From Verticillium longisporum (taxonomy: Eukaryota > Ascomycota > Sordariomycetes > Glomerellales > Plectosphaerellaceae), in contig JAETXT010000001.1 of NCBI GenBank assembly GCA_019188255.1, forward strand, positions 1,860,001 to 1,924,000: a stretch of 64,000 bases of DNA. The letters are read 5' to 3'. Below, piece after piece: positions 23,153 to 35,032 of this stretch; positions within the stretch are counted from its first letter, which is position 1, and each line of letters begins with the position of its first letter. The notes under the pieces are model-generated. The model was not told where the DNA came from and ran no database searches. It saw only the letters and a list, made by a program, of their open reading frames with translations. Position numbers and translations under genes: made by a program.

Positions 23153-24604
23153 TCACATCATCGCATCCTCCGGCACCTCCCCAGCCAGAGCCGGATCGAG
23201 CAGCTCCTCGCTATCGGCGACGCTGCTGTTCCAGCTGGCGACCATCTGCTCGAACCTCGCGACGCGCGGCAGCCTCTGCTCCTCGTCAGCGGCACCCTGC
23301 CCTTCGAGCTTGGCCTTGATGAGGTGCAGCGGCAGCATGCGTCCCGTGGCGTTGAAGAAGTTGGCCTGCATCTCGAGCCAGGGGTTGCCGAGGCGGCGGT
23401 CCTCGAGCGAGGCGAGCAGGCGGCGGTCGCGGCGCGAGAAGCCTCGGTCCGCGAAGCCGGTGGCGCCGGCATATTTGTCTTGGTGGTCTTGGGCGGTGCG
23501 GTGGCGCGGGTAGAGGGCTGCCCAGAGATGGCGTTGCATGAAGCGGTCCTGGCGGCGGCGCTCGCGCTCGTGGGCGAAGGGGTCGGGGCGCGGGTCAGGG
23601 GAGTAAGGGTCGAAGCCATCGGCGTCGTAGCCGGCTTCGTCACCGTCGGAGGAGGAAGAGGTGGTGGACGAGGGCGGGGAAGCGAGGAGCGCGGCTTCCA
23701 TGGCAGAGAGGGACGTGGGGGTCGTCGAGGGGGGGCTTTTGGACGAGGACTGGGTCCTTCTCTTGGTGTGGGCTTTGGTGTTGGACTTTTCATCGTCGCA
23801 CGTCTTCTCGGCTTTGTCCTTGAACTCATCGTGCTCGGTGTCTTTGGATGGTTTCGCTTTCTGTGGCTTTTCTGGCTCGGTGGTGTCCACACTCGCCTGC
23901 TTATTAGTTGGTGTTGATGCTGCGTTCGCCGTGACGACCTTTATCTCATGATATCGCTTCTTCACTTCGTTCTTTCCCCGGCTGATGGCGTTGCCAATGA
24001 CGGCCCATGTAGCACCGTCCTCCTTCATGCCTATGATCATGGCATCGTCCGACGCAGTCCACTTGTCGGTCGGAGCGGTTGACGGCATTGGCTTGGCGAG
24101 ATCGTTCTCGGAATCGGTCGTCATGGCGTCAATGGAGGACGTCTGAGTCGACTCATCTGTCTGACTTTTGTCCTCCGCGAAACTCACGCTCTTTTCGCTC
24201 TTTTCGTCCACGATAGCCTGAGCAGCCTCTCCGGCGCTGGACTCCGCGTCGCTGGTCTCAGGGGCACTGGACGAGTCGTCGGCCTCGACCGATTGGGCTT
24301 CAGCGGGCGTCTCAGCGTCCGTGCTCGCCTTTGAGGGACTCGACTGATCATCGCTCGATGCCTCTTCGGTGGTGGAAGAACCTCCAGAGCTTTCGGTGCT
24401 GAGGTCTGCTGTTGGCGTTGTTGCCGACGTTGGCTTGTCGTCGTCTTGAACCGGGGTCTTTGTGGACTTGTTCTTGTGCTTGTGTTTCAGGACGAAGGGG
24501 TCCAGACCGAGGAGGAGGTTTGCTGCTGAGATGCGTACTTCTTCATCTGGCGGGACCTGCTCAGAGACTTTGCTTGCGTGCTTTCCGCCTTTGGTCCTGC
24601 CCAT
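23153..24604 (-). CDS. SANT/Myb-like domain protein, low-complexity
   Basis: A single exon of 483 aa. The N-terminal third is Ser/Thr/Glu/Asp-rich and probably disordered. A single SANT/Myb-like motif lies at about residues 182-224, starting DKWTASDDAMIIGMKE and containing WAVIGNAISRGKNEV and KKRYHEIK, with the three spaced aromatic/hydrophobic positions of a helix-turn-helix. A Lys-rich, nuclear-signal-like stretch (KAHTKRRTQ) follows. The C-terminal 150 residues are more ordered, with DRFMQRHLWAALYP and RRDRRLLASLEDRRLGNPW. Such one-repeat proteins can bind DNA or chromatin, but one repeat alone is weak evidence for sequence-specific binding. The start, MGRTKGGKHAS, is the only ATG that precedes a basic tail-like motif. 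It is read divergently from the DUF4202 gene. Confidence 0.8.
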   Translation of the reverse strand: MGRTKGGKHASKVSEQVPPDEEVRISAANLLLGLDPFVLKHKHKNKSTKTPVQDDDKPTSATTPTADLSTESSGGSSTTEEASSDDQSSPSKASTDAETPAEAQSVEADDSSSAPETSDAESSAGEAAQAIVDEKSEKSVSFAEDKSQTDESTQTSSIDAMTTDSENDLAKPMPSTAPTDKWTASDDAMIIGMKEDGATWAVIGNAISRGKNEVKKRYHEIKVVTANAASTPTNKQASVDTTEPEKPQKAKPSKDTEHDEFKDKAEKTCDDEKSNTKAHTKRRTQSSSKSPPSTTPTSLSAMEAALLASPPSSTTSSSSDGDEAGYDADGFDPYSPDPRPDPFAHERERRRQDRFMQRHLWAALYPRHRTAQDHQDKYAGATGFADRGFSRRDRRLLASLEDRRLGNPWLEMQANFFNATGRMLPLHLIKAKLEGQGAADEEQRLPRVARFEQMVASWNSSVADSEELLDPALAGEVPEDAMM

Positions 24605-25613
24605 TCTGAATGTCTGAGATCAAGGCCAGCTGGTGTGCTGTGAGGTGGGTCAAGGTTTGTAAGGTCGAAAGATCGGTTCGTTTACCATGGGCAGAAACCC
24701 ACCCAAAAACGCTCGTCCTTGAGTTACCTTGGGCGGGGGAAGCGATCTCCAGGTCGCAAAGGTAACGTATGAATGCGTACGATGTTGACAATGCGGTTGC
24801 CCCTTTGGTGTGCGGCGACTTCACTATCGAGGGGCTGCCGACCAGTATTGGATAGAGTCACTGCCTACAATAGACTGAATGGTAAAAATATGTTAGAGCT
24901 TGTTTTAATGTCCACTTTCCGTGGCTGAGCTCTTGCCGTTGTTGTTCTTCCAGGTCGCTCAGAGCACGACTGTGCTCCATGGCTGGATATTCCTTGTGTC
25001 CAACAGCAAACTCTGCTACTCCAGCCACGACAACTCCCTCCAGGTGGATGCACCAGGCAAACAGGAATAGATGCACCGTGGACCATGTCACGACTAGTGT
25101 CACGCCAGCCCGTGGAGTGTTTGCCAGCACTCCTGTGCTACCTACCTAAGGTACCTTGTAGCGACATTTGCGAAGCGCTCAACTGCACGTATGAACCGGC
25201 TACGCTAGCCTCACTTTATATGTCGCGATGAAGACTCCAAAATCGGAGCTGCCTCAACGCCGAGAGGCTTACAAACTCTCCCCGCAATGCTGAAGCTTCC
25301 CAAGTGAGGCATTGCTGTGAAGGGAAGTGAAAGGGGGTCGTCGTCGTCCTCGAGCCAATCGCCCATCCTCTAGATCCGCTGACTCATCCACAACTTGACC
25401 TCACGGCAACGCCATGTCTTTTATCTCGCTCTGTTTAGTCCAGCGATACCACCCATCTTGGCCTATCTTGAACACCTACCCTAAGGCCCCTCACCAGGCT
25501 ACCAACCTGTCTGTTATCCTCGGCGCCAAGGCTCAGCAAGCCAGACACGCAAAAGCCAGAGAGACAGAGAGAGAGAGAGAGAGAGACAGAGAGAGACAGA
25601 GAGAGACCACAAA
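24605..25613. other. Divergent spacer between SANT/Myb-like and DUF4202 genes
   Basis: A 1-kb shared upstream region. It contains CTACCTACCTAAGGTACC at about 25140-25156 and a GA-rich microsatellite just before the DUF4202 start. The short ORFs are not convincing. Confidence 0.4.
25560..25607. repeat. GA-rich microsatellite in the DUF4202 gene leader
   Basis: An imperfect GAGA/GACA tract that ends within ten bases of the DUF4202 ATG, so it probably forms part of the 5' UTR or core promoter. Confidence 0.9.
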
Positions 25614-26222
25614 ATGGCGACACTCCCTCCCCTCCCCGCAGCCTACCAAAAGGGCCTCGACCTCATCGACGAAGCCCACGCCGGCGACCCCAAAGCCTCG
25701 GAGACGACGCCGCCGATCCCCTACGAACTGCACTACGCGCGCAAGATGACGCGGTGGCTCGCGGCGCGGCACCCCGCGGCCGGCCCGGCGCTGCAGCTGG
25801 CGTGCCGCGCGCAGCACTTTCGGCGCTGGGAGATCCCGCGGTCGGCGTACCCGATGACGCGGCCGGGCTACCACCGGTGGCGGGCCAAGCACAAGTCACA
25901 GGCGGCGGCGCAGGTGGCGGCGCTGCTGACGGCCGAGACGGACGTGCCGCCGGCCGACGTGGCGCGCGTCGCGGCGCTCATCAGGAAGGAGAACCTCGCG
26001 GCCGACGAGGAGACGCAGGTGCTCGAGGGCGTCGCCTGTCTCGTGTTCCTCGACGACCAGTTCGACGGCTTTGAGAGCAAGGAGGAGATTGACGAGCCCA
26101 AGATTATCGGCATCCTGCAGAAGACGTGGGCCAAGATGAGCGAGCCGGGCCGGGCGCTGGCGTTGAAGATGGATCTCAGCGAGAGGGCTACGGCCTTGAT
26201 CACCAAGGCCTTGGCTGGGTGA
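25614..26222 (+). CDS. DUF4202 family protein
   Basis: A single exon of 202 aa, the usual length for DUF4202. The family signature is clear: YELHYARKMTRWLAARHP at about 39-56, then LQLACRAQHFRRWEIPR and YPMTRPGYHRWR, and later LEGVACLVFLDDQF. The His/Arg-rich core with a conserved late Asp pair suggests a metal-dependent HD-like fold, but the biochemical role of the family is not established as far as I know. The ATG at 25614 follows the GA repeat directly and gives MATLPPLPAAYQKGL, the typical start. Codon use is very GC-rich. Confidence 0.9.
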   Translation: MATLPPLPAAYQKGLDLIDEAHAGDPKASETTPPIPYELHYARKMTRWLAARHPAAGPALQLACRAQHFRRWEIPRSAYPMTRPGYHRWRAKHKSQAAAQVAALLTAETDVPPADVARVAALIRKENLAADEETQVLEGVACLVFLDDQFDGFESKEEIDEPKIIGILQKTWAKMSEPGRALALKMDLSERATALITKALAG

Positions 26223-26773
26223 GCGGCACGGACGGGATTCCCACAGAATCAATTCCAAAAAAAATTCAAAAAAATAATAATTCACGGCATCAATGAATCT
26301 CAGAAGTCAGTTACCGTGTCGCCTGGAATATCGTTCAGGGAATTTACCTAGGTAAGGTAGGTAGGTACCTAAGGCAAGGTAGGTACCTAAGGGAAGGTAG
26401 AGAGGTACCTTGCCTGGGAGGCTTGTCCACTAGCCACATGCAGCAAAGCAGCCACTGCGCCACTCGGCATGAGCTTCACCGAGCGCTGCCGCTGCCGCTT
26501 GGCCGCTTCCCCCACCGAATCCACCGCCCCTGGATCGCCTCCTCCACGTTCATTCCCCTCCGATCGTGCGAGCATCCACCCGAGGTCGCCTCTTCTCGTG
26601 TTGAACGTTGCAGACGTCTTCTCATCAATGAACTAACATGATTTCTTCTCCTGATCGATGAGTACCTGGCATGCTCACGTTGCTCTCTACACGGCCCAAC
26701 TGATCTGAACCCGCTGACTCTCGTCATCGCTCACGGCACCTAATCTCAGTATAGCCATCATCCTCCCCTAACA
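26223..26773. other. Spacer with a GGTA/TACC cluster
   Basis: 550 bases between two plus-strand genes. The first part is A-rich (possible poly(A) region at 26255-26280). 26343-26412 is a dense cluster of TACCTAGGTAAGGTAGGTAGG-like units. The rest is the promoter of the FMN oxidase gene. Confidence 0.5.
26343..26412. repeat. GGTA/TACC cluster
   Basis: Four to five copies of a degenerate 18-20-bp unit built from AAGGTAGGTACCTAAG, with internal palindromes TACCTAGGTA and AGGTACCT. Confidence 0.85.
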
Positions 26774-28131
26774 ATGTCACCAGCGTCATCACCCACCGGC
26801 TCAACCGAGTCCCGGCCGAGCCCCGAAGCCCCGACAACCACCGGAACCGCAATCCCTGCGCCGGCCACCTCTCAGACCAAACCACCCCTGGATACCCTCA
26901 TCAGCGCACATGACTTCGAGGCCGTGGCCTCAACCACCTTCTCCCCCAAAGCCTGGGCCTTCGTCTCGTCGGCCGCCACCGACCTTCACACCAAGCGTCG
27001 CAACGCCGAGGCCTACGCCTCCATCACTCTGCGCCCCCGCGTCCTTCGCCAGGTCGCCACGGTCGACACGAGCACGACCATGCTCTCGCACGCCGCCCGT
27101 CTGCCCCTCTTCGCGCCGCCGACGGCCATGGCCAAGCTCGTCCACCCCGAGGGGAGAAGGCCCTCGGCCGCGCCCTCAAGGCCTCGGGCATGCCCCAGAC
27201 CGTTTCCGTCAGCGCCAGCTTCTCCCTCGCCGACATACTCGCCGCCCACGCCACCCACGACGTCGCCACGCCCTACGACGTGCCCGTCTTCTTCCAGCTC
27301 TACGTCGACAAGAACCGCGCCAACTCGGAGCGCCTCCTGCGCGACGCTCAGGCTCGCGGCGTCAAGGCCCTCGTCCTGACCGTCGACGCGCCCCTGCCCG
27401 GCAAGCGCGAGGCAGACGAGCGCGTCCGCTCCGACGAGTCGCTGGCCTCGCCCATCTCGGGCGCCGCCGCCAAGAACGACGCCCGCGGCGGCGCCCTCGG
27501 CCGCATCATGGGCAGCTACATTGACGCCAACGTCTGCTGGGACGACATTGCCTGGCTGCGCCGCACCGTGCCGGGGCTACCCATTGTGCTCAAGGGCATC
27601 CAGACCTGGATGGACGCCGTGCGCGCCGCCGAGCACGGCGTCGAGGCCATCATTGTCTCCAACCACGGCGGCCGCAGCCTCGACACGAGCCCCGCCACCA
27701 TCCTGGTCCTGCTCGAGCTGCAGAAGAACTGCCCCGACGTCTTTGACAAGATGGAGGTCTACGTCGACGGCGGCGTCACGCGCGGCACCGACATTTTCAA
27801 GGCTCTCTGCCTGGGCGCCAGGGCCGTCGGCGTCGGCAGGGGACTGCTCTACGCCCTCAACTATGGCACCGAGGGCGTCGAGCGGTATATTGATAGTGAG
27901 TTCCACCCTTCATTGCCCCCCCCCTTCTTCAAACAGGGCGGCGAGAATAGTCTCTGACGTTGAATAGTCCTGCGCGATGAGCTCGAGACGACGATGAAGA
28001 TGTGTGGGGTGACCAGCCTGGACCAGGTCCATCCCGGTTTCCTCAACACCGCGGCCGTTGATCACCTTATTCCTGGAAAGGAAGAGCACCCCTATGCGAA
28101 TTGGAGACCCAGCCAGAGGAGTCGTCTCTAG
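26774..28131 (+). CDS. FMN-dependent 2-hydroxyacid oxidase/dehydrogenase, no cytochrome b5 domain, C-terminal SRL (frameshifted)
   Basis: Member of the glycolate/lactate oxidase family, which oxidises (S)-2-hydroxy acids with FMN. Exons are 26774-27895 and 27968-28131; the 72-bp intron joins YID to ILRDELE. The TIM-barrel signatures are present: LPLFAPPTAMAKL, FFQLYVDKNR, VLTVDAPLPGKRE, LKGIQTW, the active-site SNHGGRSLD (catalytic His) at about residue 296, and DGGVTRGTDIFKAL with VGVGRG for FMN phosphate binding. There is no heme-binding cytochrome b5 domain at the N-terminus, unlike flavocytochrome b2. The last residues are SRL, a standard PTS1 variant, so peroxisomal location is likely. 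At 27151-27154 a GGGG run breaks the frame: HPEG continues as EKALGRALK one base out, as if a G were lost. Length about 428 aa when read across the break. Confidence 0.88.
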
Positions 28132-31100
28132 GACGGGTGACCCTGGGCAGACAAAAGTACCAAGAGCTCTGGTGTATGACCAGGCCACACATCCGACTCG
28201 CATTGCCTCTCGGATCTAGAAGGATGACTCCTGCGTGCGCCATGGAGTTGCCCTGTTCGTATGGAAGAAGGTCGTCGGAAGACGGTGCTCACACACAACC
28301 GCTCCCTCGGAGCATCTATCACGGTCTCAAGTCACCGCCCGCCCCTCCATCGACATTCAGCTTGGTCACTTCTTGCTCTATAAGCGGACGGCGGCTAAAG
28401 GCCCCCCCATCGGATAAAGACTGGATTTGCCAAATCACTCCCAACAACGGGCGCACGAACATGAGACTCGTCTGGCCGGGCGAGATCTAACTCGTGGGTG
28501 GCAATACGCCGATTCCTTTACGAACCTTGATCCTTGCAAGGCTGCAATGCAGTCGGTGCACAGAGACGGATAGGGAAGGCGTTGAGCGCGGAGCCTCGGA
28601 TAGGAACCATACCTACCTACAATTGCACGTAGGCAATGGTGCATTCGGCTGTCTTACCGACCATGCCATGTCCATGCTATACATCTTTTACAAAGTGACA
28701 TCCTGATAATGCGTTCCAGCCGTTTACAGATGTCGGGCCAAGGTTAAGCAAGCAGGCTGCCCCCCCCTGTTGGCCTGCGTAGGTTCATCTCAAGGCCATG
28801 GCAGTGCCTGCGGTGTAACATGGGACGTGACGATGTGGGATGCAGGCTGTGAACGAATGATGGTGGCAGGGTTCCGAAAAGCCGGTCGAAATAAGACCAT
28901 AGCGTACCGTTATAGGCACCCTAAATTATTCATATACCCTCTTTTGCCGGTCTGGCCGCATTCGGCCTGTTGTCTGAGTTCGGGGTAAGCTCCTGTTCGC
29001 AGCGGCGACCCAACGGCTGCTCAAATTAAATACAAACAAGTCTCGGGACGACTCGATTGATGCACCACTTATTGAGCTCTGTTGGCGTGGAGCAACTCAC
29101 TTCTACAAGATCATTCTGTCTTCTGATTTTGCGTTGCTGTCGTGTACTGTACGAAGTTGAAGCCCTGGTGAGTTGGCGGCGACCAGGTGCTTTATGAGGC
29201 AGTGAACCTGGAGTTTTAGAGACGGCGTCATATGGTCGTTTGGTGATATCACCTCCGTGACGTCGCCGGAATATAGTGAGAGATTTGATATCATGGTATA
29301 TGCGGGTTAAATGACCCATGCAATCCCACACGCCGTATCCCGTGGCACGTAGGTAGAACTTTTCACCAACTCAGTTAATCCTACATACTCACCATGCGAA
29401 CATCTGTATTTTCCCCTCAGGCGTGAGGACCACGGGCCACTAACGATATCGGAGTGACAGAGTACGACCACTTTCTTCATGCGTGTGTGCTCTCTATGTG
29501 GCGAGTGATGAAAGGACGATGGCTACATGATCTGACGACTTTGATGCAGGCGGCGCATGGCCTCGGGCTTGTTCGTCGAGTTGATACCACGTAAAATATG
29601 CGAGGCCGGCGTTGAGCGGACTGGTTAGGAAAGACACTTGGATATCGCGGTCAAACATTTCGGGCTCCGCCGCATATGCTGTTGAGACAGTGATGCTGAC
29701 GTGACCAGATGAAGTCAGCGAGCTTGCGAAACTTGACGTATTTTGCAAGTCAATGATTTCCCACCTGTGCAACATATTGCTTGGGATCTTCACCGGACTC
29801 GTCGCTTCCAGAGATGACGTCCCGTGTCAAGTGGAAGACCACTGCCTCCGATAAACCGTTACGTTAGGCTAGACGCCAACATTCTGTGGACAGCGGAGAT
29901 GGAATGCAGATGCCTCGTTGCACATAATGCCAAAGTAACGCGACATGGAAGGTAGGCTGAAGAAACGGAGACCTGGGAAGATCGCACCGCAAAAGTAACG
30001 GGTTGAAAGACTCCCGACGCCGGCCACGATTTCTTCATCTGTCAGCACAGAGCTACAGTGAGGTTGCCGATGCCGATGCCGACGTGAGCTCGAGAAGAGA
30101 TGGATCGTAGGGCCCAAAACCATGGAAACTGATCAGATCGAATATGCAGTCAGCCGTCAAGCCCACACCAAGCCACACGCTCAACATCGGAATACGTCCT
30201 GCTTTTCAATGACGGCAACAGAGACATAGAGCAGCCTAGGTCCGTTGGAGAAGATGTAACCCCAATTGGAACTTCTGATCCGAGACCACTATGCAGACCC
30301 TTCGAGTCATCAAAGCAGATCGTCTCTGCCAAGATGGTGTCCCGCTCCGTTGGAGGCGGACTGACATCTAGCCGGAAAGCTCAAACCGGCATCCAAGGCA
30401 ATGAAATGTGCACGCATGGGCTGATTTGGTTGTGGAGCAGGTAACCAAGGAGCAGTCGCCAGTGGGCGAAGAGGGCTGCATATCAGGATGTGTTGCACGA
30501 GCAGAGAAACGTCGAGTCCAGGCCAGCCAATGCCACGGAGCAGCCGATGCATGGATTGGGGTAGTAATTGCCATAGGCACCCGAGAGAAGGTTGTATTTG
30601 TGGCGGGGCTTTGGGAAGAAGAGCCTGTATCTTTGGAGAACAGACAAGACCCTAAAACCTAAACATCTGGTGGCCGGATTGGCCGGTTCGAGAAACGAGA
30701 TATGAGGAGCTGGGTCTGTCTAGGCAGGCCTGTTTGTTGCTCAAGACAACAGGTGGCGCAAGACGAGTGACACGGAATGTCGGCTCGAGTTCGGCGAGCC
30801 GCCAACGACTCCTTGGGTAGGCCTCTTAAAAAGGATAGGAACGATCGGACGTTGCGTCGGGACCCCCTTTGGAGTCGAACTCGGCCTCGACCGCGTTGGG
30901 CCTTACCGCCTGACCCACGAGAAGAAGCACACTCAAAATCGTTTGCTTGCACTTCTTGTGCTTACTGCCTACTATACATGTCTCGCACACGTGCCAAGAC
31001 TCGGGTTTCGAAATGGCCGGCTGATTGGCCCAGGAGGCTGTCGATCTCTTGGGTTGCTTAGGTTAAGATTGAGTTCAATGAGATTGCTGAGAGGCTTGAT

Positions 31101-31630
31101 CCAGCTCGTCATCCTCTGATATCGTGTCCTGCTCGGAAGGGGGCGAGACACATTCAGACGAGATGGAGGGATTCGTTGTCCCCCTAATTGAACATCCTGG
31201 TGTCGGAGGGCATGGCTGGATGTCAGTAGTCGACAAAATTTCATGTCTCGTGCGCGCAGGTCTCCACGGATCCAATCGGCATGCTGTATGATTTTGGACA
31301 TGGCCCGTCGAGCTGTCAGGCTGCGCCCACGGCAAGATTATCTGATGCCTTCAGGTGAGATGTGACAAAGACCACTACTCACAAGATGAGCGGAGATGAC
31401 GTCGGACTGTTCCTCGGAGTTGAGAAGAACAAGATGCCGATCCCTCACATAACTCCCTCGAAAAGCCACCCGACATGATTTGTGATAGTACAGAGGACGA
31501 GAGGGTTCGCACGAGCACACTTCGTGCCGATGGCTTTGCTTTTTGGAGGAGAGGCAACGGCGGTAGGCTAAGGGGCTGGGGAACGGTTAGAGGGGCCCAG
31601 GCCAACGTTGGTGGGGGTGGCAGCGACCTA

Positions 31631-31708
31631 CCTAGGGTGAGTGAATCCGACCTGGGGTGAGTGAATCCGCTCTAGGGTGAGTGAATCCGCTCTAGGGTGA
31701 GTGAATCT
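31631..31708. repeat. 20-bp tandem repeat, four copies
   Basis: A unit of about CTAGGGTGAGTGAATCCGCT repeats with exact 20-base spacing (the GGGTGAG core at 31635, 31655, 31675 and 31695), with small changes in copies 1, 2 and 4. Confidence 0.93.
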
Positions 31709-32717
31709 ACCACCTTGGGTACATGTATGTGCGTGCTTCGGGGGCGCTTGGGGGGTGCGCGTCCGAAAACCGAATGCTCTGTGCGCCCTACCAAGAGCTG
31801 AGGCCAGACAGGTGTGCCCTGGAAACCAGCCATGGCCGTGCCGTGGCTCGCGAGGTGCGTTGCATGTGTGTTCCTCGATGGCCTGCGAGGGGGATCCCTG
31901 TCCAATCTGGTTGGTTGCTCCCTGGCTTTGCCTCGAGGAGCCAGCCACCTTCTTCACCACCTCAGTGTCACGACCTGAGAGGCGCAGAGCTGCAGAGAGG
32001 GATCCAAGTACTTCTAGTACCTGGGTAGGGGACTCGTTAGTGGTGCAGCGATGCAGGATCACACCCCTCTCCAGTCTCGCCCCGGCTCGACGACGGCATG
32101 GCACAGGGTGGGGGGTTTAGAGGGGCACCTAGGTACGCTGCCGCGCCTAAGTGGAGGTGCGTATCACTGGATGTCGAACCACCGGACAAGCCGTCTCCAG
32201 GTTGTGTTCCCCGTCATGCTAAGATCATCGTACCTCTCCTGAGCGGCCAATGGATGGAGGGTCTCAATGAGCGGCATGTCCGTAGAAATGGTACTTGGAA
32301 GCAGATGGGGAGGAGGGCCGCCAGAGGTGCTTGTATACGTCAATAAGCAAAGAAGGGTGCGCGACCGTTGAGTCCTGTCACCCACCGAGTGCAATGTAGT
32401 AGGTAGAAAGGTAGACACTCCAGCTCTGTGAACGGAGCAAATTGGACCGTCAATTGGCATTGGCAGTTGGCCTTTTCTTGCCTGTTGTTTCGGAGATATT
32501 CCAGGGTCCAGCTTGCATTGCACTTGCTTCAGCCGTTGTCGTTGACCTGCGTTTTCGGAAGGGACCGCGGCCTCACAGGGCCAGTAGTGCCTGCCACAGG
32601 CCTCGTTGGCGCCACCATGACCCTTGCTGCCGGCCTCGCGCCGCCCATCTCAGGCGCCCTGAGCAGGAGCGAGTGGGGAGGAAGGGGAGCTGTAGCCGCA
32701 ACTCCCAGTCGTAACTG

Positions 32718-32740
32718 CAGCAGCAGCAGCAGCAGCAGCA
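32718..32740. repeat. (CAG)n run
   Basis: Seven to eight CAG triplets in a gene-poor region. No coding frame around it is convincing. Confidence 0.9.
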
Positions 32741-35032
32741 CCTCCAACTTGATTGTTCTTGCCGAGACCCTGGTGCTGTGGCTGCTGCTTCTGCTCGCCT
32801 CGATCGGGCAAGCTGATGAGAATTCGTTGCATCAATGGACGCTGTCTCTGTCATCCTATTGATCCCACGCCTCTCCTGAACAAAGCCACGTCTTTTCCTG
32901 GTTGCTTTTTTCCTCCAGCCTATCCGCGCCCTGCACCTTTACCTCATCTCTGTGGGTGCTTGTGACTATTCTTGTGCTTGTGCTTGTACACATACGCCTG
33001 ATGACCAGCTCTTCGTTCTCCCAACTACCTGGAAATCAATGGGTGACACCCTGTCACAATGCCTGGCTGGCTCCCCTTCCTTTTCGATGCGTCTACCTCA
33101 TCGTTTCTCGCCAAGCAGACCCCCACCCTCGCGAAGCGCCTCAGCCTGTGGCCCTCCACTCAGATCAACCGCCGCCGACCACCAACTACCACCGTGCGCC
33201 ATCCCCCAGCTCCAGCTCCAGCGCCCAGCAGCTCCTAGCAGCTCCCATCTCCCAGCGTACCATGTAATAAGCCACAGTCCCCGAACGGGCAAGACATCAG
33301 GATCACCAAGTCACCCCCGATTCACACTTTTTGCTCCGTCGCACACCGGCCCCGGCTGAGTATTCGACCGCTAGGCCACCGGACACCGAACCAGCGTGCT
33401 CCAGTATATTCAGCGGCACCATTGAACAAGGGCCCGCAGCTAGTCAACTTTGTTGGTCCCTCCTTCGTTTCTTTCCGCCTTCTCCTCCTCCACTGAAAAC
33501 ACCTCACGTCGGCCAAAGAGGGGTGTGGCCTTTGGAGGGTCCTTGAACTGCTTGGTCCTCCCTCCTCTCCCCCTGTGGGAGTGGACCTCGTGCTGTGCTT
33601 GAGCTCGGCCAGGCCAGGCCTCTTCACACACGAGGCAACGACTCGTCGGGAATCGTCTCCTTTTTCGCTCTCGTTCGTTTATTGTTTCGCGCATCCTGCT
33701 CGCCGCCCTCCGCCGCCACCCCCTCCCTTTTCATGTCTTTCACAAATGCTTGATGGTCATACCTTACCCACCCTGGGCCCTGGGCTCTGGGCTCTGGCAT
33801 CAGGCCCTACCTACCTAGGTATTTTAGGTACCCTGGTCCTTTTCCGTCGCTAAGGTAGTCACTCGTCATTCGTCACTGGTCAACGGCCGACGGCCAAGCC
33901 AGTGTGGCAGGCAGGCTGGTGGAGGAAGGCATGCAAGTGTCGTCCGCAACGCAAGCCATCTGCGCCTGCTCACTACTCACTCACATTGGACTGACCTGCA
34001 TGAACACTGACCCTGGTTCTTCGCCGTCCGTGACCGTCGAGTGGGCAAAGGTACCAAGCAGATTGGCTTCACCCGTCAACCTTGATCCGTTACTTTTCTC
34101 GCGTCTCCCGGTCGTCTCGTCTCCTCTCTGTCTCCCTCGACATCCTTGGCTTTGGCTGGCTGCCCATGCAATTCCCATCTTGAGTACTTTCTAGCTTTCA
34201 CACTGAGGTAGCCGGCGCCTACCTAGGTACATGGTAGGTACCGGAGGTACCCAAGGTACCAGGCAGGTCACTCATCACCACCTGCCTACATTGTTCTGCT
34301 GTGGAGAAGACTGTACCTCCTCCCTTGGGGCATCTGACCGTTTCTTATTCAACCTTTCCCCGGACGGCTTCCCATATCTCCGAACGACGCCTGGCGTCAT
34401 TAGGGTCGTCGACCTGGGAGACAGACAGGCAGGGCACTACGGCAAGGACGCCGACGGAGAAGGTGGTACCTGCTTTGCTTGGCCTTGCCTTTTTCTCTGC
34501 CTTTTTCTCTGCCTTTTCTTTGCCTGTTCTTTGCCTTCCATCTCCAAATTGATATAAACACCACGCCCGCCCGCCCCGACTCGCTCGCTCGCTCATACAG
34601 ATACATCGGTGGTAACCCGTCCACCAGCCATCTAGCCCCCCCGTCTCCTGTCATATCTCCTCACCGCCACTCTGCCTCTGTATCCATACACGGTACGGCA
34701 TCCGTCCTCGGTAGCCGCAAAGCCCACTCTCGACGCTGGCCTAATTCCTGCCCGAGTTCCGTCCAATCCACACCCACACACCCCCCCTTCTGCACAAACA
34801 GCCTACCACGCGACCCCCCGTCCATGCGCATCTCACACCAGGGCAGTGTCGTATCCATCTCATCCTCTACCCTCCGTCTCCGGCACCCAGATCTGAATTC
34901 TTCGCATGACCAAGCTCGCCTGCCGGATCCTGTGTTATTAGACACCTCGGAGCCCTGGCTCCAAGCTGGAAACGAGTAGCCAGTCGTCCGTGACTGCTCG
35001 CATCTCGACCGCACACCTCTTCCTTCCTCAAC

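Larger units (their letters stand above)
28132..35032. other. 6.9-kb gene-poor region
   Basis: No gene that I can support. ORFs of 80-160 codons occur on both strands (for example 29494-29793 and 31628-32104 on minus, 31701-32120 and 34479-34979 on plus), but none shows a recognisable motif, splice continuity or single-strand coding bias. The region holds a 20-bp tandem repeat (31631-31708), a CAG run (32718-32740), GGTA/TACC motifs near 28610, 33800-33830 and 34210-34265, and long C/T-rich tracts at 33450-33740 and 34480-34560. The latter are typical of fungal promoters and leaders and probably belong to the gene at 35033. A lineage-specific gene or non-coding RNA cannot be excluded. Confidence 0.4.

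Noticed and set aside
29494..30123. Two neighbouring minus ORFs (99 and 84 codons), possibly parts of one spliced gene
   Set aside because: I found no plausible splice joining them and no family resemblance.
30850..30925. T-arm-like GAGTTCGACTCC on the minus strand
   Set aside because: The flanking bases do not form a five-pair stem plus acceptor and D-arm in a cloverleaf.
31631..31708. CRISPR-like array
   Set aside because: The units are directly adjacent with no unique spacers; it is a plain tandem repeat in a eukaryotic genome.
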